Positions 8,967 through 15,079 of a stretch of DNA of 64,000 nt are shown here, in pieces; positions within the stretch are counted from its first letter, which is position 1, and the number at the start of each line of letters is the position of its first letter. The notes below the pieces were generated by a model, which saw only the letters and a list, made by a program, of their open reading frames with translations, searched no databases and was not told where the DNA came from. The stretch covers positions 62,001 to 126,000 of the forward strand of contig NZ_CAXBGE010000009.1 in the NCBI RefSeq assembly GCF_963975345.1. Direction: 5' to 3'. The stretch comes from Maricaulis sp963975345 (GTDB lineage: Bacteria > Pseudomonadota > Alphaproteobacteria > Caulobacterales > Maricaulaceae). The position numbers and the translations under genes were made by a program.

Positions 8967-9727
8967 GGCAGATTTGCCGATTCGAGATCACTGTACGCGA
9001 ACGCGGTTGCTTTCACGTAAACGCGGCAGAGGAAATGCGGGGCAGGCTCCAGGGTGTAGATTGGGGGGTGTCGCCTGCTTACCGTTGGTGTGCCGTTGAG
9101 TGGCTGTTAGTGCATCATTCGTTTGGCATTGGGTATCCGCTGGTATGTGCTTCATTCAGCATTATTTCGCGGGCGGACTTCTAAAAGTGACGGGAAAACA
9201 GACACCTGATGATTCCAATCGCCCTTTTAACCCTGTTTTTCCGATTTTCGCACCTCCTGTTTGGCCTCTGACGCCACCAGTATAGCCGCGCCCCGCAGGG
9301 GGTGGACAGGCAGGCATAACGGGGGCGTGTGGTCCGAGATATCGCTGCAGCATGTGCGCGAGCGAAGGGCAGACTCGCAACCGCCGCGAAGGCTGAGGGA
9401 CGTGCCCCTCTGCTACGCGTCCCTGGAGAATTGGTGTGCGATAGAGGGTGGCAGGCCCCCATGTCCGCAAGGCAAGCATCTCTAACTCGATAGAGTTCCC
9501 AATCCTGCCCCGGGTCACGCCGGGCAGAGTGGTCCCTGAAACCCTTGCCAAGCAAGGGCGCCAGACTGGACTTGTCTCGTCAAGGGTCATGACCGCGCAG
9601 CGGCGCTTCGCGCCCTTGACGAGACAAGTCCAGTCTGGCCGGATCCCGGCATGGTTTTCAGGGCAGGGTCTGGCCAGCGGGCCACGTCCTCTGACGGGAT
9701 CAACGGGCGGCACCCTGCCCCTCTCCC
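8967..9727. other. Non-coding region upstream of fliI, left edge of the accessory island
   Basis: About 760 bp without a convincing gene. The first 100 bp must hold the fliI promoter, and one GANTC (CcrM-type) site lies near 8984. From about 9280 onward the sequence is patchy and rich in short palindromes, including the long inverted repeat at 9560-9639. It then runs into the truncated Rhs fragment at 9728. Short open frames here have no recognisable product and look like chance. Confidence 0.5.
9560..9639. repeat. 27-bp perfect inverted repeat (long hairpin)
   Basis: Bases 9560-9586 are the exact reverse complement of 9613-9639, with a 26-base loop. The arm contains CCAGACTGGACTTGTCTCGT. 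Transcribed in either direction it would form a very stable stem. It is not flanked by a T-run and does not look like a simple terminator. It sits next to the broken Rhs sequence and may be a palindromic mobile unit unrelated in sequence to the REP families further right. Confidence 0.7.
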
Positions 9728-10009
9728 AGCTACACCACCAACCGGCTCGACCAGTATACCGATGTGACCGGTCAGGCGGTGAGCTATGACCTCAATGGCA
9801 ATCTGACGGCCATCGGCTCACGCAGCTATATCTACTCGGCCCAGAACCAGCTGCTGCAGGCAGCGACGCTGTCGGGCGGCACGGCGCTGTATTCCTACGG
9901 TCCGGCGGCGCGGCGTGTGCGCGCCAATGTCGACGGGGTGGTGACGGAGTTCCTGCATGCCGGCGGTATGGAGATCGCGGAATATTCCGCCTCCGAAAAT
10001 AAATGGTGA
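9728..10009 (+). pseudogene. Rhs core fragment 1 (YD repeats), cut by a REPIN
   Basis: An Rhs/YD-repeat protein fragment with no start and no long core upstream. It contains YD-type repeats, e.g. SYDLNGNLTAIG and SYIYSAQNQLLQA, then YSYGPAARRVRANVDG. Bases 9728-9970 are nearly identical to 12228-12470, so the two loci share origin. The frame is ended by a TGA lying inside the REPIN at 9998-10105. In the sister copy the core continues to the conserved DPTG junction before the toxin tip; here that part (roughly 150 codons) is missing. Confidence 0.8.
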
Positions 10010-10105
10010 CAGGCACCATTAATGAAAGCCAGCCGCCCGAAAGCAAATCCTGTTCCCTCGCCACTGGTCTTGCGGCGCTGAAATGGGTGCCTGTCACCAT
10101 TTATT
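9998..10105. repeat. REPIN A1 (108 bp, inverted REP pair)
   Basis: Begins AATAAATGGTGACAGGCACC and ends with the exact reverse complement (GGTGCCTGTCACCATTTATT), giving 20-bp perfect terminal inverted repeats around a 68-bp centre. Each end is itself a small hairpin (GGTG/CACC). It differs from REPIN A2 (11590-11697) at one visible position. It interrupts an Rhs gene and supplies an in-frame stop. Confidence 0.88.
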
Positions 10106-10111
10106 TCCGCT

Positions 10112-10519
10112 GATGAGGTAGGTGCCTTGGAGCTGGAGCGCGCGCAGACAAGTATCGTTTATCAATTGTCTTTCGGGGTCGATGGACCGTTGGAGGACGC
10201 GGGTAGAGTTACCTCGCTCAACTATTCTCCGCATCCCGATGGCGCGGTTATGGGAAGACATGTTGACGGTACGGTGACCTTGTACGGCGCAACGTTCCGT
10301 CCAGGGTTTCACGAAGCGATTGGCACTGCTCGGCACGAAAGAATGCATGAAATTTGGGGGGCTGATCCAACGGGCCACCAAACGATTGCCAATGAAGTCT
10401 TTCTAGCTATGAACAGGGCTGGTTTTGTTGGTGAGTTTAGGACGTTCTACAGGACATATCGAGGTTCCAGCGTGAATCCGGTGTTTCCCAGCACGATTCA
10501 TGCAGCACAAAGGAGGTAG
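10112..10519 (+). CDS. Orphan Rhs C-terminal toxin tip 1, HExxH metallopeptidase-like
   Basis: The frame is open from just inside the REPIN and is the same frame as Rhs fragment 1. A possible independent start is TTG at 10127 (130 aa). The diagnostic feature is HERMH (residues 70-74 from that TTG) within TARHERMHEIWG, the zinc-binding HExxH of metallopeptidases, followed by IANE about 15 residues later. Role by analogy: the variable tip of an Rhs polymorphic toxin. The conserved Rhs core end and DPTG junction are missing, so the tip is probably not delivered now. It is followed 6 bp later by a candidate immunity gene. The family was not identified; the HExxH is observed, the peptidase activity inferred. 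Confidence 0.6.
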   Translation, partial: DEVGALELERAQTSIVYQLSFGVDGPLEDAGRVTSLNYSPHPDGAVMGRHVDGTVTLYGATFRPGFHEAIGTARHERMHEIWGADPTGHQTIANEVFLAMNRAGFVGEFRTFYRTYRGSSVNPVFPSTIHAAQRR

Positions 10520-10525
10520 AGTAAA

Positions 10526-10984
10526 ATGTTAGTAGGTCTTGCCATGTTGGCTTTTTCGCTCGGAGGCGATAGTTGCTCCGCAACCTATCGAAATGTTGAT
10601 GCTGATGAAGTCGTGCTATCGATGGCTGATGGGCCCAATTTCTGGGACGACTATGGAATGCCTCGTCCAGAGTGTCAGGTTCCGAACTTGGTAGTTTGTC
10701 AGACCGGCGACTTTCCCCTTCTGTTGCCAATCAATGCAGGCATCTACGAGCTCGAAATTGGTGATCAGACCTATGTTATCAAATGGACTGGGATCGCTGA
10801 TCAGAGCAGTAGTGCATGGGTGAGCGACAGAGGTATATTAACTATCGATGTGGAAGATAGTACATATATCTATGAATACGGCGTAGAAGGTGGAGTTATA
10901 AGCATAACTTATATTTCACATCCCGGTTTTGGTGGAGGGGGCATGGTCAATTATTTGCTACACTCAGGAAAGTATCCATGTTGA
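10526..10984 (+). CDS. Candidate immunity protein for toxin tip 1 (exported)
   Basis: 152 aa, starting at ATG 10526 behind a strong AAGGAGG site at 10510-10516. The N terminus MLVGLAMLAFSLGGDSCSA looks like a short signal peptide, with Cys near the cleavage point. The rest is acidic and rich in beta-strand patterns (YVIKWTGIAD, TIDVEDSTYIYEYG). No family is recognised. Position directly after the toxin tip, and visibly AT-richer base use than the housekeeping genes, fit an immunity gene acquired with its toxin. An exported immunity protein would imply that the toxin acts in the periplasm. Confidence 0.5.
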   Translation: MLVGLAMLAFSLGGDSCSATYRNVDADEVVLSMADGPNFWDDYGMPRPECQVPNLVVCQTGDFPLLLPINAGIYELEIGDQTYVIKWTGIADQSSSAWVSDRGILTIDVEDSTYIYEYGVEGGVISITYISHPGFGGGGMVNYLLHSGKYPC

Positions 10985-11194
10985 TTTCATAAAACGGTCC
11001 TGTCATGTGTGGACGGCCCCTTCTGCGCAAGGGTTTTGTTGACGGAAGCTGGGCTTTGGGATTTTGAGGAGGGCCACTTTTCTGGTCCTGCCAGAAGAAC
11101 TTTGCCTTGAGCGCGGGACGGTAGTTCCCTAGCCTCTCCCGATGCGTAATCCGTTCAAATATTTCAAGACTTCACCCGAGATCATCCGCCTTGA
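10985..11194. other. Intergenic stretch before the REP cluster
   Basis: About 210 bp after the immunity candidate. I see no gene, clear promoter or terminator. It ends where the first REP of the cluster begins. Confidence 0.4.
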
Positions 11195-11220
11195 AATAAA
11201 TGGTGACAGGCACCCATTAA
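11195..11220 (+). repeat. REP A, single copy
   Basis: AATAAATGGTGACAGGCACC followed by CATTAA. Same sequence as the head of the RAYT element at 14274. It is followed by about 55 bp of leader and then a 5' fragment of a RAYT gene beginning with ATG at 11275. Confidence 0.85.
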
Positions 11221-11274
11221 CCCAAAACGCCCGCACCAGTTGCATTGAAGCGGTATGCCTACTAATATCCCTGC

Positions 11275-11340
11275 ATGCCGCGCTCCGCCCGCATCGTCGT
11301 CCCCGGCCTGCCGCACCACGTCACCCAGCGTGGCAATCGG
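11275..11340 (+). pseudogene. RAYT gene fragment 1 (first ~22 codons)
   Basis: Bases 11275-11340 encode the N terminus MPRSARIVVPGLPHHVTQRG, the opening of the RAYT gene at 14344 with a few substitutions. The fragment stops where a new REP begins at 11342. It is a remnant, not a gene. Confidence 0.8.
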
Positions 11341-11341
11341 G

Positions 11342-11368
11342 AATAAATGGTGACAGGCACCCATTAAT
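11342..11368 (+). repeat. REP A, single copy
   Basis: Same 27-bp unit as at 14274-14300. It abuts the end of RAYT fragment 1 and starts the next truncated copy, whose ATG is at 11422. Confidence 0.85.
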
Positions 11369-11421
11369 CCAAAAAGCTCGCCAAAGTTGCAATTCTAAAT
11401 GATGCGCGCTAATATCCCGAC

Positions 11422-11765
11422 ATGCCGCGCTCTGCCCGCATCGTCATTCCCGGCCTGCCACACCACGTGACCCAGCGTGGCAATCGGCGCCAGGAAACGT
11501 TTTTCGATGCAGCCGATTACACGCTCTATCTCGATCTGCTGACGCGGCATGCCTGTGCGCTTGGTGTGGGCTGCTGGGCGTGGTGCCTGAATAAATGGTG
11601 ACAGGCACCATTAATGAAAGCCAGCCGCCCGAAAGCAAATCCTGTTCCCTCGCCACTGGTCTTGCGGCGTTGAAATGGGTGCCTGTCACCATTTATTTGG
11701 GCGGCCACGCATGGCGGCGCGCGAGGCAGGGTAATTGATGTTGGAATGGGTGCCTGTCACCATTT
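11422..11765 (+). pseudogene. Internally deleted RAYT copy with a REPIN in the gap
   Basis: Bases 11422-11589 match the first 168 bases of the RAYT gene at 14344 almost exactly. The match ends in GGTGCCTGA, where REPIN A2 begins. On the far side of the REPIN (from about 11699) the sequence matches the last 30 bases of the RAYT reading frame (GGCGGCCACGCATGG...) and its right-hand REP (ending near 11765). The central roughly 480 bp encoding the catalytic HxH and most of the protein are gone, so this copy can move only in trans. Confidence 0.82.
11590..11697. repeat. REPIN A2 (108 bp, inverted REP pair)
   Basis: Nearly identical to REPIN A1 at 9998-10105 (one visible C/T difference in the centre). 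Perfect 20-bp terminal inverted repeats. The left flank GGTGCCTGA itself resembles the REP core GGTGCCTGTCACC, which may say something about target choice. Confidence 0.88.
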
Positions 11766-11879
11766 TTACGTGTGGCGTCATCAGAAGTGACGGATCCACC
11801 ATTCGGACCTACTTTAGGCCGGACCCGATTCGGAACGGTAAGAGCAATTTGGATTACTTCTTTGACTCACTTTGAGACT

Positions 11880-12113
11880 ATGCGCTGCCCTGTTTGTGCT
11901 TTCCTGCTCGATTTCGAACCATACGAAGATGGACTTGCTTCGTTTGGAATTTGCAGTTGTTGCGGCACTGAGTTTGGCAACGACGATTTTGCTACCAGTC
12001 ATGAAAGGCTCCGCGCCAAGTGGGTTGCTGGAGGAATGGGGTGGTACTCTACGGCGAATGGCCCGCCTCCCGGGTGGGACCCTTTGCGTCAATTGGAGTT
12101 CTTCCAGAAATGA
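11880..12113 (+). CDS. Small Cys-rich CPxC/CCG protein, possible orphan immunity
   Basis: 77 aa from ATG 11880; a longer frame back to 11772 runs into REP debris. It has two CxxC-like knuckles, CPVC at residues 3-6 and CSCC at about 27-30, suggesting a small zinc ribbon. The C-terminal part AKWVAGGMGWYSTANGPPPG and GWDPLRQLEFF resembles short Cys-rich proteins that I recall from Rhs and other polymorphic-toxin loci; this is memory of a family pattern, not a search. No toxin precedes it, so it may be an orphan. Function unproven. Confidence 0.5.
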   Translation: MRCPVCAFLLDFEPYEDGLASFGICSCCGTEFGNDDFATSHERLRAKWVAGGMGWYSTANGPPPGWDPLRQLEFFQK

Positions 12114-12122
12114 CGGCCTGAA

Positions 12123-12146
12123 TTAATGGGGACATTGAATTGCTGG
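12123..12146 (+). repeat. REP-like sequence, different family (GGGGACATT type)
   Basis: TTAATGGGGACATTGAATTG begins at 12123. It shares the TTAA...GGGGACA pattern with the other REP types in this window but has a different right half. Single copy here, so assignment is tentative. Confidence 0.4.
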
Positions 12147-12157
12147 GGAAATACGCA

Positions 12158-12184
12158 AATAAATGGTGACAGGCACCCATTAAT
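12158..12184 (+). repeat. REP A, single copy at Rhs fragment 2
   Basis: Same 27-bp unit as 14274-14300. The Rhs reading frame resumes immediately after it at 12186, so this REP marks the 5' breakpoint of the second Rhs fragment. Confidence 0.85.
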
Positions 12185-12185
12185 C

Positions 12186-13584
12186 CGGTGCGCGGCCACC
12201 CAGGGCGGCGCTGTCTACAGCACTGCCAGCTACACCACCAACCGGCTCGATCAGTATACCGATGTGACCGGTCAGGCGGTGAGCTATGATCTCAATGGCA
12301 ATCTGACGGCCATTGGCTCACGCAGCTATGTCTACTCCTCGCAGAACCAGCTGCTGCAGGCAGCGACGCTGTCGGGCGGCACGGCGCTCTATTCCTACGG
12401 TCCGGCGGCGCGGCGTGTGCGCGCCAATGTCGGCGGGGTGGTGACGGAGTTCCTGCATGCCGGCGGTATGGCTGAGGCCTGCCCGCCACCGGTTCGAGGG
12501 CAGGCCGAAGGCCGAGTATGATGGCTCCGGCGCCCTCTTGCGCCGCTATATCCCCGGCCCGGGCGTGGACCAGCGCGTCGCGATGGTCGATTGCCGCGGC
12601 TCGGCCAGTTGCGCGCCCGGCGATAGCGGCGTGGCGACGGATTATTATTTCGCCGACCGCCAGGGCAATGTCCTCGCCGTCACCAGCCAAGCCGGGGTCA
12701 TCCGGCAGCACTTCTTCTACACCCCCTTCGGCGTCGAGCTGGTCGGTGACCCCTCGGGCAATCCCTTCCGCTATACCGGCCGCCGCTATGACGCCGAAAC
12801 CGGCCTCTATTATTACCGCGCCCGCTATTACGACGCCGATCTGGGGCGCTTCCTGCAGGTCGATCCGGTGGGGTATGCGGATCAGTGGAATCTGTATGCT
12901 TATGTCGGGAATAATCCGTTGAATGCGACGGATCCGACGGGGGCGTATCAGTGCAGTGATGCCGGTGGAACTACTATTGCTTGCCCTTCAATGGTTACCG
13001 GTGCAGTGGGTCAGCTAAGAGACGGAGCTGCAAATAGCCGAAAAGCTGACGTTCGGGACGACCTAGCGGAGATTGTGACATTTTTAGGTGGTGACGATGA
13101 AGACAATGGGGTCACCGTTCAGCTTGGTGGGTGCAGTGACTGCCCAACCGCGACCGCAGACACGCATTCTGACGGATCCGTCGTGATTCAATTTAAGACA
13201 GAGCGGATCGGAATGGCCAACTCACTAGAAGCCCAGCAGCCAGGCGGAGGTGCGACGCTGCTCGCGCCAACGATTGCGCACGAGTCTCGACATGGAATTG
13301 ACGGTCGTGCGCGCGGAAATGGGAATCCGAGGAATCGCGATGAAAGCATGGCGACTGAGAGAAACGCCTACACATCCGGTGCGCGTGCACAAATGTGGCA
13401 GATCGAATCTGGAGCTCTAAACTTGGCTTCTCCGCTACAAGAATTCAACAATCTTCGGCGCGATTCCTCTGGCGTCTTTCAGGTTGACCCAAGTTTGCTA
13501 CAAACAAGCGTTATGAGATCAACGAATTTATGGTGTTCAAAAGCGGCCTTGAACCCTGCATTTTATGCTGTTTCGGGGTGTTGA
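12186..13584 (+). pseudogene. Rhs core end plus toxin tip 2 (HExxH), 5'-truncated and frameshifted
   Basis: First part (12186-12470): YD-repeat core, 243 bp of it nearly identical to Rhs fragment 1. A 40-bp palindrome at 12471-12510 then shifts the frame. From 12511 the core resumes (AEYDGSGALLRRYIPGPG) and reaches the canonical Rhs end RYYDADLGRFLQVDPVGYAD, NLYAYVGNNPLNATDPTG. After DPTG comes a new tip of about 213 aa containing AHESRHG, i.e. an HExxH (residues 275-279 of the 375-aa frame that could start at ATG 12457), with acidic residues (E296, E301) nearby. This suggests a zinc-metallopeptidase-type toxin. The signal, PAAR or long core regions needed for delivery are absent. The tip is followed by a lipoprotein immunity candidate. 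Confidence 0.75.
12471..12510. repeat. 40-bp palindromic insertion in the Rhs core
   Basis: Compared with Rhs fragment 1, which reads GGTATGGAGATCGCGGAATAT, this copy has a 40-bp block between GGTATG and GCCGAGTAT. The block contains GGCCTGCCC and its exact complement GGGCAGGCC around a 13-base loop. It changes the reading frame. Confidence 0.7.
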
Positions 13585-13587
13585 GAA

Positions 13588-14013
13588 ATGCTGAGAATCG
13601 TATTGATGGGCGTGTTGCTTACAGCGTGCACGACGGAGACGGAACGAAGCGGGTTCCCAATCTATAGTCTTACAGACATTTATGCTGAACCGAATCTCGA
13701 TTCGCATGGAATTGTGTGGCTCCGCGCAACTCTTATCTCCGATAGTGATCACTATTGGATACTGGTTGACACGCAGACGGACTGCGTTGGATTTGCTGCT
13801 ACGTTCATAGGTGACGCCTACGCGAAGTGGATCGAACTAGAGTCCTTGGACAATGATCGTCCTGGTGTAGCGATCTCGGGTGAGTTTTTGGGTGAGTTTT
13901 TGATTGGTGGCTCTGACGTGGGACCCAGGTTCGCGGTGCATGATTACAGGGCGGCTAGCGTTAGGTCGGATATCGACCTGGGTGGGGAAGTGAGGTTCCT
14001 GCCTTGCGAGTAA
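13588..14013 (+). CDS. Lipoprotein, candidate immunity to toxin tip 2
   Basis: 141 aa, beginning 3 bp after the toxin stop. The N terminus MLRIVLMGVLLTACTTE carries a lipobox (LTAC), so it is probably a lipid-anchored periplasmic protein. The mature part has beta-rich patterns (IVWLRATLISDSDHYWILVD) with two further Cys (residues about 66 and 140). No family recognised. Tight spacing to the HExxH tip and a base composition more AT-rich than the surroundings fit an immunity gene. As with the first cassette, an exported immunity protein points to a periplasmic toxin target. Confidence 0.55.
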   Translation: MLRIVLMGVLLTACTTETERSGFPIYSLTDIYAEPNLDSHGIVWLRATLISDSDHYWILVDTQTDCVGFAATFIGDAYAKWIELESLDNDRPGVAISGEFLGEFLIGGSDVGPRFAVHDYRAASVRSDIDLGGEVRFLPCE

Positions 14014-14118
14014 GTAACGGGAAAAACGGAAAGAAATAAGTGGTACCTGCCTGGATTTAACCGGTCAGCACAACAGTCTGAGCCAGTGAAACAATATTGG
14101 AAAGTGGAGCGAATTAAC

Positions 14119-14138
14119 GGGGGCACACGACATTTTCG
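14119..14138 (+). repeat. REP B copy 1 (CACACGACATTTTCG type)
   Basis: GGGGGCACACGACATTTTCG, preceded by AATTAAC. It differs at one base from the copy at 14208-14227. Confidence 0.7.
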
Positions 14139-14207
14139 TCGCGCCAACCTCCTGAAATTATCGCCTTTCTACCAAACTTCCGCCGCCCACGCTCATTGGG
14201 AATTTGC

Positions 14208-14227
14208 GGGGACACACGACATTTTCG
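14208..14227 (+). repeat. REP B copy 2
   Basis: GGGGACACACGACATTTTCG, 69 bp after copy 1 and in the same orientation. It probably marks heads of a second REP/RAYT family whose transposase gene is not in this window. Confidence 0.7.
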
Positions 14228-14233
14228 GCGAGG

Positions 14234-14260
14234 AATAAATGGTGAAAGGCACCCACTAAT
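14234..14260 (+). repeat. Degenerate REP A
   Basis: Matches the REP A unit with two substitutions (GGTGAAAGG for GGTGACAGG and CACTAAT for CATTAAT). It forms a tandem with the intact REP at 14274 (40-bp period), including a similar CGTGAAAGTTG / CGTGCAAGTTG leader. Confidence 0.8.
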
Positions 14261-14343
14261 CGTGAAAGTTGGGAATAAATGGTGACAGGCACCCATTAAT
14301 CGTGCAAGTTGCAATCAAACAACTCGCCAGCTAATATCCCGGC

Positions 14344-15018
14344 ATGCCGCGCTCTGCCCGCATCGTCATTCCCGGCCTGCCACACCACGTGACCCAGCGT
14401 GGCAATCGGCGCCAGGAAACGTTTTTCGATGCAGCCGATTACACGCTCTATCTTGATCTGCTGACGCGGCATGCCTGCGCGCTTGGTGTGGGCTGCTGGG
14501 CCTGGTGCCTGATGCCCAATCATGTCCACCTTGTTCTGGTGCCCGCCCGGCCGGAAGCGCTGGCGGCGCTGATGCAGCGCGTGCATCAGGCCTATACGCT
14601 CGCGGTCAATGCGCGCGAGGGATGGACGGGGTGTTTGTGGCAGGGCCGCTTTGCCTCCTATGCCATGGATGAGGGGCATGCGCTGGCGGCGGTGCGCTAT
14701 GTCGAGCTCAATCCGGTGATGGCGCGCCTGTGTGACAGCGCCCGGGACTGGCCCTGGTCGAGCGCGGCGGCGCATCTGGATGGCCGGCTCGACCCACTCC
14801 TGACCCGCCCGGCCTTCCTCGACCGCATCCCCGATTGGGCCGCCTAGCTGGAGACCGGGCTCAATGCGCAGATCGAGGCCCGGATCGGACTGTTCGATGG
14901 GCCGGGTTATCCGATGGGCGAGGCGGGCTGGCTGTGCGAACTGGAGCGGCGGCTCGGCCAGTCCCTGCGGGCAGCGCCGCGTGGGCGGCCACGCATGGCG
15001 GCGCGCGAGCCAGGGTAA
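14344..15018 (+). pseudogene. RAYT (TnpA-REP) transposase with internal TAG
   Basis: The open part, 14344-14847, encodes 167 aa with MPRSARIVIPGLPHHVTQRG, the HUH motif HVHLVLVP (about residues 60-67), the candidate catalytic Tyr in HQAYTLAVN, and VRYVELNPVMARL, all typical of RAYTs. A TAG at 14845-14847 ends it. The same frame then continues for another 56 codons through WLCELERRLGQSLR and RGRPRMAAR to TAA at 15016-15018, and this resembles the normal RAYT C terminus. Original length was therefore about 224 codons. It is either a nonsense-mutated copy or one that relies on readthrough; the catalytic domain lies before the stop. Confidence 0.82.
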
Positions 15019-15030
15019 TTGACGTTGAAA

Positions 15031-15053
15031 TAGGTGCCTGTCACCATTTATTT
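15031..15053 (-). repeat. REP A, inverse orientation, right end of RAYT element
   Basis: TAGGTGCCTGTCACCATTTA plus TTT; the reverse complement matches the left REP over its first 20 bases. It lies 27 bp from the 3' end of mtfA. Confidence 0.85.
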
Positions 15054-15079
15054 TGGTTTTTTGCTGACACCCTCGATCT

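Larger units (their letters stand above)
14014..14273. other. REP-rich non-coding stretch left of the RAYT element
   Basis: No gene seen. It contains two direct copies of a second REP type (14119-14138 and 14208-14227) and a degenerate REP A at 14234-14260. The stretch 14014-14118 shows no feature I can name. Confidence 0.5.
14274..15053 (+). mobile_element. RAYT element flanked by inverted REPs
   Basis: Complete-looking unit: left REP 14274-14300, leader, transposase gene from ATG 14344, and right REP in inverse orientation (GGTGCCTGTCACCATTTATT, about 15033-15052). The leader and 5' end are copied twice more at 11195-11589. The organisation is that of REP-associated tyrosine transposases of the IS200/IS605 HUH superfamily, which mobilise REPs and REPINs in trans. 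The internal amber stop (see gene entry) suggests that this copy may no longer be active. Confidence 0.8.

Noticed and set aside
9162..9713. 183-aa frame in the fliI upstream region
   Set aside because: Crosses the long inverted repeat, has low-complexity composition and no plausible start.
9998..14300. CRISPR array suggested by repeated REP units
   Set aside because: Spacing is irregular, repeats occur in both orientations, the intervening DNA is RAYT and Rhs sequence, and no cas genes are present.
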